NCBI GenBank assembly: GCA_026225945.1
Contig: JAMJFZ010002307.1
Span: 9,115,501 to 9,179,500 of the forward strand
Reading direction: 5' to 3'
Length of the DNA: 64,000 nt
Source: Cricetomys ansorgei
Lineage: Eukaryota > Chordata > Mammalia > Rodentia > Nesomyidae
Each line of letters begins with the position of its first letter. Position 1 is the stretch's first letter. Position numbers and translations under genes: made by a program. The notes under the pieces are model-generated. The model was not told the DNA's origin and made no database searches. It saw nothing but the letters and a program-made list of their open reading frames with translations. Shown piece by piece: positions 12,089 to 24,029 of the stretch.

Positions 12089-13595
12089 AACTTTTGTTAG
12101 CTGTGCTTTGGATATCGTATCCAAGGAACCAAGATGAGGTACAAGACCCTGGAGACTTTCTTCTTGTTTCTTCTGAGAGTTTGATGGCTTTAGGTCTTTA
12201 ATCTATGTATCTACTACATTTATTCATTAATAAATATTTATATAATTTCTGTGTGTATAACATATATTTAATATTTATTAATTTTGACATTCTCCTTTTA
12301 AGTTCCTCTACAGAGATTCTAAATGATTGACATTAATTTGCTGTTAATTCTCCTTTGAATGCTTGGTCGAATTCTCCAGGCTTTTCTTTACTATGATTTC
12401 TGACGTGGCCTCAAACTCCTCCCTAGGTCAAAGGCTCTTCAGATTATTATCTCTTTATGGTTCAATCACTTTAACCATTTCTCTCAGTTATATAGTTTGT
12501 TGTTACTTCGCTGCTTACAGTACTCTCTGCCTTATTTCTGTGACATCAGTTTTAGTATGATTTTACTGTTTCTTTCCCTTCCAGTTTTGGCTATTTCACT
12601 GTTTTATCTCCTGCCCCTTCGTGCTACATAAAGATTTGTCATTTTTTCCTGGTATTTGCAGGAACAAAACTTAGTTTCCTTGGTTTTTGGTTTTTTCTTT
12701 TTGTTTGGTTTTTGTCTAACATTTTTCTGTTTTCCTTTTGTTGTCTTTACTCCTTTCATTTGACCTTAGGTTTAGTTTGTTCTTATTTCTTTAGCTCCTT
12801 GAAGTGTCAGTTTAGGTTATGATTTGAGATCTTTCTTCCTTTCTACTAGCCGTAGGCTTTACCTTCAGTCATATTGCTCTGCTGAATCCTACAGGTTTTG
12901 CTCTGCTTTGTTTGTTGTTCTTTATCTCTACACCTTTTCTAAGTACTTTGAGTTTGTTTTCTAACTCTTTTTGGCCCTTCTCATCAAGGTTAAGATTTTA
13001 ATCTCTAGTACATGTATTCACCCGTTATCTGTGATAAAAATTCTACATATTATTTCTAATTTATAATACGTATTTTAATCTAGGCTTGTGTGTTATTTTA
13101 CAGTACACATTTTTGTTTTCCTTAACATAATTGTATTATCTTTTCTTGAAGTTAATGTTTATAATCAAATTCATCCTCTCACTCCCTTGTTTCTTGTAGA
13201 CTCTGAGCTGTGGTGGAATAGTTTTACTCTGGAATTATAAAAAAAATTCATTCATATTTTCTTTTAGTTATTATGTTGTATTTTGGTTTTTTTCTGCCTT
13301 TATACCTCTGAACCACTGGAAACTATATTAGATGTTAAGAATAAGCACATCTTTTGTCTATATTACTGCCAAGTTGTTTGACTCTCATTTATTAGAAAGT
13401 CTCTGTCTTTGACCTTGATTTGATATGTCATCTTCTTCCCATCTTTAATTTTGGGAATTTCTATTTTTCCCTATATTAGTCTTTCTGTTCATTTTACTTA
13501 ACCCTGCCCTTATTTCTGACATGTCTCCCTGCCTCTTCTGTCTCTCAGCTGCACAGTTACCAGCAACAGCAAGTAATGAATTGTGTTGTTTACTA

Positions 13596-13834
13596 ATGTC
13601 GTTCACCAGTGTCACTCACCCATCACTGTCACTCAGCAGAATCGTTCTTCAGTGTCACTCACCATCATTACCCCCTGAGCATCACATGTGAGCATCAGTC
13701 TCTGACATCACCTGCCAGCATCATTTACCAGCATCACTATCTGATGTCACTCATGAGCATCACTCTCTGATGTCACTCACCAGCATCACTCATGAGCATC
13801 GCTTTCTGATGTCACTCGGCAGCATCACTCAGCC
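13596..13834. repeat. 13/26-bp minisatellite
   Basis: Units begin AGCATCACT and alternate long (26 bp, with TCTGATGTCACTCA) and short (13 bp). From 13691 the order is 26-13-26-26-13-26-13. Upstream, 13596-13690 contains looser copies built on GTGTCACTCACC. The short unit is half of the long one, so the array looks built by duplication of a 13-bp motif. Confidence 0.9.
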
Positions 13835-14364
13835 ATGCCACTTTATTTCTACCATGTGCCTGTGAAGCAGTTAGGGAAGGCAGCATTACTGCTTTGCAGA
13901 TGAAGGGCCATGCTCCACATCCCTTTACCCCTGGTGCACCCTGAGCTTATCATTTCCATTGCTTTCCAACTTGTTCAGAGTGTCCTTTCAAAGCCATAAA
14001 CACTTAAGTATGGAAAACGCTCAGGTTTGTTATTGTTCACCAGAGTGCAGAAGCAGAAGGCTGAGATGACATTTTTATGACTAAAACCCCACAGAGGTCA
14101 AGAGAAGTGAAACCAGAACCCATGAGTCTCAGAGCTCAGAGGTCTGTGAACCATCACTTCATAATCCATACCCTCCTGGTAACTAATAAATGACATCTAT
14201 ACTCAAAAAGATGACTCTGTTGATTTCAAATACCAAACAAAGGAAAGAAATGTAAAAAGAACATTTTTGATTTGGAAACTATGTTGGCATTTTCTGAAAT
14301 ATCTAATTACCAAACAATTCCAGGATTTTGTGGCTATGCATGTACACATGAATATACACACATG

Positions 14365-14434
14365 GGGGAAGAGTTATCTCAGTGGTATTGCTAATTGCCT
14401 AAGATACACAGGTCTGGTTTTGATCATCAAGCAC

Positions 14435-14466
<32 letters not shown>

Positions 14467-14575
14467 GAGACAGAGAGAGAGAGATTGAGGAGATACCACA
14501 CCAATAAAGGACACATCTGTAATCCCAAGATTTCAAATTCTACCTGCTAACACGGTACTCTGTCTCAAACAAACA
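14365..14575 (+). repeat. B4/ID-like SINE with (GA)n insertion
   Basis: An ID-like head (GGGGGAAGAGTTATCTCAGT and GATCATCAAGCACGAGAG) is followed by a (GA)n run at 14435-14485 and a B1-like part (ACACATCTGTAATCCCAAGA, then TACTCTGTCTCAAACAAAC). The ID plus B1-right-half order is that of B4. Confidence 0.65.
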
Positions 14576-16259
14576 AGGAAAACATGACAAATAAGCACAC
14601 ATATATCCAATATTTTAGTTTCACAATCCTCGAAGAGTGATTTAGCATACATCCATTTACTTCTCAATATCCTATTTGAAAACATGTTTATCTGGATAAA
14701 GAAATACATTCCTTCAAGTTAAACAGATCCATAAAATCAACTGCAGTTCTTGCCAACCTAGTGGAGTCCACAATTTGCATATTTTATTGTATGTTAAGGT
14801 GATTCTTTTTGCTTATTAACAGGAAAACAATTTCACATGCTGAAAGAATACGATTAGCCTAGAAGATAGCCCTCAGTGGCTTATTCGTGAAAGTCTCTCT
14901 ACACAGGACTATTTTGGAGTGGATGCTTTTGTTTTTTCCTTTGATGGTTTGTTTGTGGTTTCTGCTTTGCTGGATCACCCAATGATTTTGAAGCAAAACT
15001 CCATCTTTCCTCTGCAAAGGATATAATCCTTATTTTGGCTTCTTCCTCTCTGATGACTAAATTGGAAACCTCTCTCCAAGCTATAATTCAAAGCCGTAGG
15101 TGACCTTAAAGAAATGATTTTTTTCTGTGCTACCTTTTATCTTAAGGTAACTTTTCAAATGTAGACCATGCATTCCATTATGTTTAGCTGTCAAGCACGC
15201 CCTTCATTTGCATTTCTTCCCACTGCTATAATTTTGAGAACTGGCAGGTGACCAAAGGAGAAAAAATATGCCTCTACCATGGAGAGTGCAATGTATGCGG
15301 TTTTTTTTTTAATATTATAATTAAGTACCATAGATATTCATGATTAGATCAAGGTCAGAGGAGCAGAACATCAGAGCCAAGGACTTAAAGGTACAAAGAA
15401 TAGGAAAAATGGCTTCCTAAAAGGTTTTTTTTTTCTTTTTTTAATAGTAATAGCTGCAATCCTTGGGTTTTGCAATAAAACATTTAAAGTGGCTCATCTG
15501 TTTCATTTTAGAATGTGCATGCCTGCCATGTTTGTCCTGGGCATTTAAGTCAGAACTTCCATCTCAGCTGAATTTTCATTCCAGATTGGTTTCTCCGCCC
15601 CCACTTCCCCTTTCTGCTCCAAGTGCACAAAGGCAATCTGAGAATCACAATGACAATGGAATTTTCTTTAAAGGCTGAATTTCCATGACACTCACAATTA
15701 TTTGGATAACAGATGTGAGCTGTCTATTAAGCCTAATGGATTAATCTACAGAGGTGGTGCTGCATGTACAGAGTAGGTGACTTCAACAGTGGGAAATACA
15801 GGTATGGAGAATAGGTGCCACACCCCTGCCAGACATATTGTCTAACAGCTTCTTTTCCAGGACTCTCTGGGTGGCTTCTTGAGGTTGCCCAGCTGGTCAG
15901 TTCAGGATCGTTATCCCTACAGCAAATCCCCAACTTTGGCTTTCCTCTTCAGTCCTTCCATTCATCCCCCAGCCCCTTTGATAACCAGAGGCCCAGGATT
16001 TCTTTTCAGGAATCATGCTTCTTCTCTATCCAAGTCTTTCTCTCCCAGCATTCTGAGACCCGTGCCTTTAGTGGTACCCACAGGCTTCTCAGCTCCACAT
16101 CCACCTCTGTTCCAGTCTTAAAAAGCACTTCTTCTTTTTATTTCTTTTCAACTTAGTAATCTAGTAACTTCTCAAATGTGATCCCAACTCAATTCCTAAT
16201 TCACCCAGTTGCAAATATACCTCCTCTCCCTCCTTCCTCTTTGTCTCTCTGTCTTTCTG

Positions 16260-16402
16260 TCTCTCTCGCCTCACTATGTAACCCTGGTTGGCCTGGAACT
16301 CACTTCATAGACCAGAATGGCCTTGAACTCACAGAGATCCACTTCTCTTTTCCTCCTAAGCACCGGGATGAAAGGCTTGCACCACCAAACCCAGCCCACA
16401 CC
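16260..16402 (-). repeat. B1 SINE
   Basis: The plus strand shows the B1 complement: CACTATGTAACCCTGGTTGG, CTGGAACTCACTTCATAGAC, GAACTCACAGAGATCCAC and GGATGAAAGGCTTGCACCAC. Preceded by a CT-rich tail complement. Confidence 0.9.
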
Positions 16403-16635
16403 CAGCTGTTTAAGGGAATATGTGACCATCCTCCAATCTACTCATTACTCCTACTCCCTTACCTTCAAACATCAGAAGATCCTGTTGATTGCTGAAAACA
16501 CAGTCCATTTTATTGGTGTCTCTTCACTGCTCCTGCTGTCCTGCTCACATTGCCACTCTCTTGGGCTCCTGGTTTCCTATCTCATCCCCTGAAATCTATC
16601 AGCCTTCAGCGTTACTTTTTCTTTTACCATTTACT

Positions 16636-16708
16636 TCTCAGTTCTGAGGACTAAGCTCAAGATCTCGGACATGCTAAGTGAGCCTTCTCCCACTGAGTTA
16701 CAAACCAG
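16636..16708 (-). repeat. ID/B4-like fragment
   Basis: GGACTAAGCTCAAGATCTCG, GACATGCTAAGTGAGCC and CCCACTGAGTTACAAACC on the plus strand are the complement of an ID/B4 head. Confidence 0.6.
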
Positions 16709-17127
16709 GCCTATTCATTCGTTTTTCTAAATATAGAAAAATAAAATATAAAAAGAAAAAACAACAACCACAACAAAAAAACTATCACATTAAAGTTAGA
16801 CAAGACAAAGAAACAGCAGGAAAAGAGCCCAAGAGAAGGCCCAGAATCAGAGACTTACTCGTTCACACGCTCAAGAATCCCATAAAAACACTGAACCGGA
16901 AGCCATAATATGTGCAGAAGATCTGGTGCAGACTCATGCCGGCCCTGTGCATGCTGCCTCAGTCTCTGAACTTTGCGAGGTTGATTTAAAAGGTCTTGTT
17001 TTCTTGGTGCCCTCCATCTTCTCTGGCTCTTACACTCTTTCTACCTTCTCTTCCATGGGGTTCCCTGAGGTCTGAGGGGAGGAATTTGATGGAGACATCC
17101 CATTTTGCGCTGCGTGCTCTGAGTAGC

Positions 17128-17149
17128 TTTTTTTTTTTTTTTTTTTTTT
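17128..17149. repeat. Poly(T) tract
   Basis: A run of about 22 T. Confidence 0.97.
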
Positions 17150-17189
17150 AAAGTACACCGTATGGAATCTGTCTTCCACTTTATCCTCT

Positions 17190-17470
17190 TAATGGTTGCC
17201 AACATTACCAAGCGTGGACTGTACTGTATATTCCTCCCATGGTCTGTGTGCTCTGGCCTCAAACAAGCTCTTGGACTTTTCCTTCTCACCATGCACGTTC
17301 TTTTCCTTAGCTCCTCCTACCTCCGAGCCTTTGTTGCTGTTACATTGTCCCAGCTCACCTCTACTCCAAATCTGGCTGCTCTGTTTCCTCCAGGTCATTT
17401 TGTCTGCTCCCAGTCATTGATGTTCACTTCATATATCAACACCTTATGAAATATGTCACCCCATCATAGG
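17190..17470 (-). repeat. L2 LINE fragment
   Basis: The plus strand has the complement of the conserved L2 3' coding block, including CTACCTCCGAGCCTTTGTTG followed by a GTTACATTGTCCCAGCTCAC-like run and CAGGTCATTTTGTCTGCTCC. Confidence 0.5.
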
Positions 17471-18014
17471 CTTCTATCATGACAACCCATTGCATTTTCT
17501 TCCATTACATTGAGGAAATTTTCCTGCTTACACTGTCTCTGGGACTACAAAGAAGACATGGGGATTTGTGATCCTTGCCCACTACGTAATGTCAGGCAGA
17601 AAGAGTCCCTGGCTTATAGTAAATATATTGACTGAATCGATGATATTATTCTTACTTCTTGGACATACACTGGGTACACGTGCTGTGCCAGCACGAATTT
17701 TAGAAATTGATGTCTTTTTTTTTTTTTTTAGTCACTTGGGCTTACTTATTTTCTCTTGTTGGATTGATACAATTTTGTTTCCGTGAATTAATCTTCCAAA
17801 ATGTGTACTCAACTGATGCAAGTACTATCTATCATAACCTGGTCCACAAAACACAGTCATCACTGCTATAAAAATAAAAGAAATATAGCGGGAGACACAT
17901 ATGAAAATGTCTGTGGTCAGTTACATTTGATATCTGATAGATGTAATTATGAGCTACCAGGGCATATGTTTATATGTCATTTTTATTCACAAACATATTA
18001 ACAATCAGACTTGG

Positions 18015-18098
18015 GATTTTTCTTTGTTTTCTAAGATCGGGCCTCATAATCCTCCTGCTTCTGCCTCCCAAGTGCAGGGATAATAGGCATCTGGGAGA
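18015..18098 (-). repeat. B1 fragment
   Basis: CCTCCTGCTTCTGCCTCCCA and AGTGCAGGGATAATAGGC are the complement of the B1 left half; the rest is missing. Confidence 0.7.
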
Positions 18099-18119
18099 CT
18101 TGTTTTTAACTGATTTAGT

Positions 18120-18345
18120 TTTTGAAGATTATTTTTAGTTTTGCCTATATGTGTGTGTGGATGGGGTATGTGCACATGTGTGTGCAGGTGCTCTCGGAGG
18201 CCAGAAGAGGGCATCAGATCACCAGGAACTGGACTTATAGGCTGTTTGAAGCCTCCAATGACTCAAAACTGCTGGGAACCTAATTCAGGTCTCTGGAAGG
18301 ACAATAAGTTCTCTTAACCACTGAGCCATCTCTCTATCCCCAAAA
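18120..18345 (-). repeat. B2/B3-type SINE
   Basis: GAGGCCAGAAGAGGGCATCA, TGCTGGGAACCTAATTCAGG and TCTTAACCACTGAGCCATCT on the plus strand are the complement of a B2/B3 SINE. Confidence 0.9.
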
Positions 18346-18752
18346 CTGATTCTGAACAAAGTTTAATAAACACTAATATAAGCTGCCTTTCTTTAGAAAT
18401 AATAGGACAGCAATATTTAATTGTTTAAGAAAATTGCAAGTATCTGTGTATCATATATTGGAAGCAAATTCAATTTTTATCTTGCAACAAAGTGTGTCTA
18501 GTTTATAATAAAGTCACCGTGCATTTAAAACACATATTCAGTGCAAGATCCTGAATTTATAAACTTGGGGGAAAAAAGTGAAGAAAATATCTTTAGAAAC
18601 TAATGACTTACCTCCTACAAATAATTACCACCTAATAAAAAGCCTGTCTGAAAGTCATCATTTGGGATAAAGTTAATCAGAACATTGCTGTGCACATAGC
18701 ACTTTTTTGTTGTTGTTCTGTTTTGTTTTGCAAGAGTTGAACAGCATTTCAG

Positions 18753-19130
18753 TTACTGTTTCTAGTTCTGTGAGAAAACCTCATGACCAAAAGCAAATTT
18801 GAGAGAAAGGGTTTTATTTCAGCTTTCATGGTACCATAATATTCCATCACTGAGAGACCTCAGCACAGGAACCTGGAGGCAGGAACTGAAGCACAGGCCT
18901 CAGAGGAATGCTGCTAGTAACAGCTTGCTCCTGATGGTTTGCTCACCCTGCACTCAGGATCAGAAGCCCAGGGGTGACACCACCCACAGCGAAGTGGGCT
19001 CTCCCACATCAACCATCAATCAAGAAAATATTCCAAAGGAAAATCTGGTTAGGGGCATTCTCTCAATTAAGGTTCCTTCTTCCAAAACGACTCTGGCTTA
19101 TATAAGGGTGACATAAAACTAGCCAGCATG
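18753..19130 (-). mobile_element. MaLR-type LTR-like repeat
   Basis: The reverse complement begins near TGCTGGCTAGTTTTATGTCA and ends near a TTTCTCACAGAACTAGAAAC stretch. It is the same family as 42330-42735 read in the other direction (shared CCACCCACAG block and CTCAATTAAGG). The exact family name is not resolved. Confidence 0.6.
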
Positions 19131-20788
19131 AGCAGTGTATGAGTTGAAGAACAACACAAGCAGAGCTGTAAGAAATGTTAGGGTTAAGTCGCCTAGCCCA
19201 GGCCTTCCCATGTTCAACCTCTAGACTTCATTAGTACACACCCCATTCTCATTTGACTTAAACCTTAAGTAATCTCACTGACATACCTAGGAACTCCCCA
19301 TGATGAAGCAGTTCATGATAATGAAGCACCTTCCTTACTGTTTCTTCTCCAAATGACACAAGTTTGGTCACTCCTACATGCTTATGCCTCCTTGGCCTCA
19401 CCAATCCCAGGCCTTCCCTGTACTTGGGAACAGATGAGAGGCACTGTGAATGGGAGCCGCTTTCCTGTCTGCAATTATCTTCCATGTGACCTAAAGACAC
19501 TTCACAGAGGCCACCAGAGAGCCACAAGTATAATCATTCTTGGTCGCTACCAATTTAGGCTGGATTTGATTCAGTGACTTGAGGTGAAAGGGTGCATATT
19601 CAATTACCAGGCCCCCAGCTCCTCAATTAATCAAAGGCTGACATAATCGGCCTATTACAAGTCCTGTGGAAAAGATAGGATGGAATCAATATATCCAACT
19701 TTATAATAATAGAAAGAAATGTGGATAAATACCTCTTATTTAAATATAACAACCAGTACTTTGTGTCATTTAAATTAATTTAATTAGAATTCACCTTATA
19801 TAGACTTATCTTATGGGGGGGGGGAGAAGTATGGATGCAATAAAATGACCCTAAAATTATATTTTCAGTTCCTCAGGCTGACTTACTGAGAGAAACTCAA
19901 ATGTTTTCATGGGTATTGTACCATTTTTCCTGTAATCCAAATTTGGTATCTATAACTTGTGGAAGGATTTGTCTGGTCAAAGGGAGTATTGTGAAAAACT
20001 GTCACAATCAAGATGGCACAGCTAAACGACACAGGATGGGTATCTTCCTTGTTATAGTGTAGGAATTCCTCAGAGAGCCAGAAACTGTACAACCTAAACA
20101 CCATAAAAGAAGCAACGGTGAAGTTCAACTAACCGAGGCTAGGCAACTGATAAGATCTGTTACAATACAGCATTTCGGATGCTAAGGTGTCCTCCCTGTC
20201 ACCTGGGACAAAACTACTGTAAAAGCCAACTAATACAGCCTGAATTCTTAGTAAGATTGTCAACATCCATAAAGACACTTAAAGAATTCAACATTTAATC
20301 TTATGTCTAAAATTCAGGGTAAAGTTAAAGAAAAGAATATATTTGCCTTCATCTCTGTGTCAAGATATAAAAAAGAAAACCAACCGCTACCTGCCAAGTA
20401 GAATGAGGATTATTTATATTTTACAAAATAGCCCTGGTTCCTGAGTAAAAGATGTAAAAGAAAGCCCAGGTTCTCTTATTCATTAATGAGCAAAGTTAGA
20501 GACTTCTAAGAGACTCTGAAATTCTCTACTCTGGCGTTGGATCTCCTCTTCTTCCTTTTCTAATGTGACTCCATTGATCTTGCCCTTTTCATTTTTCATG
20601 TCACTGTCAGGCAGCACCCTGGGCTGGTCCTCAGGAAGCCGTCTGTCAACAGCTCCTTTGAATCCAGCCCCTTGGGTGTGGAAACCTTCGACACCACTTT
20701 TACCGCCTCTTGTCAGTTGTTGATTCGTGTCTGGGAGGACTGAAGAGCCATCTCTGAACTAATGCGTTCAATCTCCGGTGCCTTGCAG

Positions 20789-21012
20789 ATTGCTGCCTCC
20801 TGACTGTCTCCGGCCTGTTTGTTAAGGCTGTGAAAACATGCTGCCTGAGACACTGCCACCTGGGGAGAGATGGAACAAGTTGGTTAGACCACGCTATGGA
20901 AAACCATGGCGGACGCCACAATGAACACAGGGAGGAATACACAGAAATTGTCTTCTCCACCCTTTTGCCTCTCTTCGGTTTCCAGCTCATATACAGAATG
21001 TGCCTTATGCAG
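20789..21012 (+). CDS. Slc15a5: Slc15a5 internal exon (interdomain loop, TM7 start)
   Basis: The translation begins [18 protein letters not shown], continues through a charged, hydrophilic segment rich in H, R, N and E, and ends [20 protein letters not shown], the start of helix 7. The hydrophilic part fits the loop joining the N- and C-terminal six-helix bundles. The acceptor is CCTTGCAG ending at 20788 and the donor is CAG|GTAAGG at 21012/21013. Two bases complete the split His codon, then 74 codons follow, ending in phase 0, which matches the next exon. Five cysteines lie within the first 25 codons or so. The loop should be the fastest-changing part of this exon. No stop or frameshift is seen. 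Confidence 0.92.
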
Positions 21013-21069
21013 GTAAGGAAGACAGCCAACACACATCGACCACAACAGAGCGACTTTGTGTGTTTCCAT

Positions 21070-21420
21070 CCTGTATCAGCCACTTTCCTCATTGCTGTGA
21101 TAAAATACCTGACAAAAGCAACCTAAGGGAAAAGGACTTACTCGGTTTGGTGGATACTGTCTGTTGCAGTGGGGAAGGAGAAACAGGTATAGTGTGAGCA
21201 CAGTGGCTGGTCAAAGTTCCCAGACAGGAAGTGAAGTTGGCTCTGGGAAACTGCAAAGCCTCCTCCCATGACCCACTTCCTCCAGAAAGGCTCCACCTCC
21301 TAAAGTTTCCACATCTTTTCCAAACAGTGCCACTATCTGGAGACCAAGTGTTCAAACACATGAGTCTTTAGGGAGACTTTCCACCACATTCCATGTTCAA
21401 ACCCCAACATCCCCAGAGAG
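21070..21420 (-). mobile_element. Rodent LTR-like dispersed repeat
   Basis: It begins CATTGCTGTGATAAAATACC, then CTGACAAAAGCAACCTAAGG, and ends near GACTTTCCACCACATTCCAT. The same start recurs at about 29770, and related pieces lie near 25955 and 45830. It starts 58 bp past an exon donor (21013). Family not resolved. Confidence 0.6.
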
Positions 21421-22257
21421 CACTTTCAAACAATTCACTGAGCCTTCTCACCCTGCCTTCTGAGCAATATAGCCCCTGGCTTTAAGAGCTCAGCGGGATC
21501 AAGCTGAAACTCATCTGAGGAGCCCCTATGTGAGATCATCTCTATAGGTCTGTCCATGTCCAGCCAAAGGTAAAGACAGTATCTCAGAGTGCACAGCCCT
21601 AAGATGTAGGGCTCTTTACCACAATAACTACCCAAAGGCAATTCCTAAGCTCCTTTAACCAAAGAGTTCACCTCCCTCCTCATTAAATCTTTTGAAAGCA
21701 GTCCTAAGGAGCCCACAGTGTTCCAGCTTCACTAACTCTTCAAGTGCAAGTACTAATGAGTAAACCATTCTCTTCCCACTCACATATTATTCTTTCGGGA
21801 ATCAGTCCTTACTTACGCTGGGAGGAAATCAAAGAGAAAACACTAAGCCCAACGTGTTTTTTGTAGATATGTGATTTTAAACAAATTAATGTAACTATAG
21901 TCAAAGACCAAGTTGTTTATGGAGCAGAAAGAGATGATTATAAAAAGCCTCTGAACAACAAACTTAGGATTTTCTTGATGGTTCCCCCATCTTCAACTTA
22001 GAATTTAGAAAGCTAATGAGTGAGTTGTATGCATTAATCAAAGAACCCTGGAGGTGGAAAGAAAGGAGTTTAGCTAACCCCAGCCTCATTTGCTAAAGAA
22101 GAGGCCTGCACAGAAAAGTGAAGGGATTTGAGGGTAAGAGGATAAGGCAGCCTGTCCGTTAAGAGCAATGAACGGGAAAGTGGCAAAGGCCTGTGACTCT
22201 CAGAACAGCTCATGCCTGCTCCTATAAACCTAGGTTGACGATTTAAATGAGAAAGTC

Positions 22258-22588
22258 CCACATAGGCTCATGTGTGCAAACATTTGGTCCCCAGTGGGTG
22301 ACAGTGTTTAAGGAGACTGAGCCTTGCTGGAGAAATTACATCACAGGGGGCAGGCTTTGAGGGCTCATAACCTTACTCTGCTTTCTATTCTTCCTCTGTA
22401 TTTCTGGGGGTGCAGGGTGAAACTGTGGTCAGTCAGCTTCTTGTTCCTGCCACCATGCCAGGATTCTTAACCCTTCCTCACTGTTCACCGATGCTCCTTC
22501 TGGAGCCCTAAATTAAAATAAACCCTTTCTTTCTGAAGTAGCTTTGGGTGTCTGTGTTCTATCACAGCAACAGAAAAGTAAACAATAA
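22258..22588 (+). mobile_element. Rodent LTR-like dispersed repeat
   Basis: The segment has CATAGGCTCATGTGTGCAAA near its start, an AAATTAAAATAAACCC polyadenylation-like signal and TCACAGCAACAGAAAAG at its end, the same layout as 49926-50352. Confidence 0.6.
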
Positions 22589-22634
22589 ACTTGGCAAACT
22601 ACTGCCTCCAAGCCAAATTCAATCCTTGACCCAT

Positions 22635-22770
22635 TTTTAAAATATTACTTATTATTACATGTACACAAGGGCAAATGCAGCTTGGTGCTAATGTAGAGGT
22701 CAGAGGACAACAGAATTTGGTTCTCTTCATCTATCCATCTACCCATCTATCCTTAGAGCCATCTCTTAGT
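22635..22770 (-). repeat. B3-like fragment with (CATC)n
   Basis: AGAGGTCAGAGGACAACAGA is a typical complement of a tRNA-derived rodent SINE body; a short CATCTATC run follows. Confidence 0.5.
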
Positions 22771-23486
22771 TCTATTTTTCATTTTTGTGTGTAGTGCAAG
22801 TTATAATGGTTTTAATATTTTACATCATTGGGAAAAAAATAAAAGAGTAGGCTTAAAAATGACATGGAAGTGAAATTTCAATGTCCACAAAGTTTTACTA
22901 GAATACTGCCATGCCCGTTGGTTCTTTATATCTGTGGCTGCTCATCTTCAAAGATGGCAGAACTGAAAAGTTACTGAAGAGCCCCAGGGTAGCTATCTTC
23001 ATCACTTAAGTGTTTATAGAGAGTTTGCTAACCCTTTGTCCAAACAGTACGTGGAAGCTATGCAGACTGGGAAAGTCCTCCTGATTGTACAAATAGTAAC
23101 AGGCACCAAAGCAAGACGCAGCAGAAGCCTCCTCCAACTACATGGGCACTGCTAGAAAGGCACGTAGACCTGAGAAAATGAACTACTGAAATATTAAGTG
23201 GTCCGCAGTGGTTCATAAAGCCTTCTGTGTCAATAGCACATATTACTAACTCCTTATCTTCATGGTGAAGTGGCAACTTGCATTTCCCTCCGCTCAGTTT
23301 GAGCCTTTTCTGTGAATGGTTCTATATTTTGTATTTTGATATAAGTACAATACATTTTAGTAAACTTATTTTTAAAATACGTATAAATTTGGTTACAGTC
23401 ACACCCCACATTACCTGCTTTTGTCCCCTCCCACACTTCTCTGTCCCTTTCCTCTTCCTCTCTACTGCTCATCTACTTTCCACCCT

Positions 23487-23584
23487 TTCTCTCTCTCCCT
23501 TCCTCCCTCTCTCTCTCTCTCTGTCTCTCTCCCTCCCTCTCTCTTTCTCCATTGACACAGACCCCCCCACACACACACACACCA
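23487..23584. repeat. (CT)n-rich and (CA)n simple repeats
   Basis: A CT/CCCT-rich pyrimidine run at 23487-23550 is followed, after 20 bp, by C7 and a short (CA)n run. Confidence 0.95.
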
Positions 23585-23782
23585 GTGAGCTATCTTTTTC
23601 ATGGCTGAGGTGTTATTTACAGGAATATGGATGAGCTATACAAGTAAAGAAAAAGTTGATAAGCTAAATTTTAAGGAAAAAATCAACTATTTATCGGTCA
23701 TTCATTATATACCTAGCTTCTTAAAGATGACTTCCAAATATCTGCATTTGTTTGATGCGGGGGGATATGTAAGCCTACTGTA

Positions 23783-23914
23783 ACCTGTGTGTAGAGATCA
23801 AAGACAGCATACAGGAGTCAGTTCTCACTTGTTACCTTGTAGAGTCCAGCAATCAAACTCAGATTGTCAGGCTCATTGGCAAGTGCTCTTACTAGCTGAG
23901 CCACCTCACCAGCT
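23783..23914 (-). repeat. B2/B3-type SINE
   Basis: AGGAGTCAGTTCTCACTTG, CAATCAAACTCAGATTGTC, GGCAAGTGCTCTTACTAGC and TGAGCCACCTCACCAGC on the plus strand are the complement of this SINE class. Confidence 0.8.
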
Positions 23915-24029
23915 GGCTTCTTAACATCTAATTTTATCCTCATAGAAAGCCAGCAGAGCCACTATGATTGGCATAAGTCAAAGGCTTAGGAGTTTAGTGT
24001 CACAACTCATGTTGAGCCAACTCATGCAT

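Larger units (their letters stand above)
11150..13550 (-). mobile_element. L1 LINE fragment (ORF2 3' half), reverse
   Basis: The plus strand carries the complement of an L1 ORF2 in order: a CATAATATTCCAATGTAT segment, CAAAGATTGGAATCATATGC, a GATGAGAGTGAAGTGATGTC stretch, a region corresponding to 'CTGTCATATCCTGGGTACTG', and farther on TTTAGCTCCTTGAAGTGTCA with ATTTGAGATCTTTCTTCC. It has many stops and is long dead. A B1 interrupts it at 11335-11460, and (CTGT)n/(CT)n has grown at 12043-12088. Confidence 0.75.
9409..20788 (+). other. Slc15a5 intron (11.4 kb)
   Basis: GT at 9409 and AG at 20787-20788 bound this phase-1 intron. It contains B1 and B2/B3 SINEs, a 2.4-kb reverse L1, a minisatellite, an L2 fragment and an LTR-like repeat. 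Apparent unique sequence remains at about 14580-16200, 17500-18010, 18350-18750 and 19130-20780. Confidence 0.9.

Noticed and set aside
13691..13834. Regularly spaced repeats that might suggest a CRISPR-like array
   Set aside because: Units are contiguous with no unique spacers, and the genome is mammalian; it is a minisatellite.
20700..21092. 130-codon minus-strand frame opposite the 20789 exon
   Set aside because: A shadow of the real plus-strand exon; no recognisable homology.
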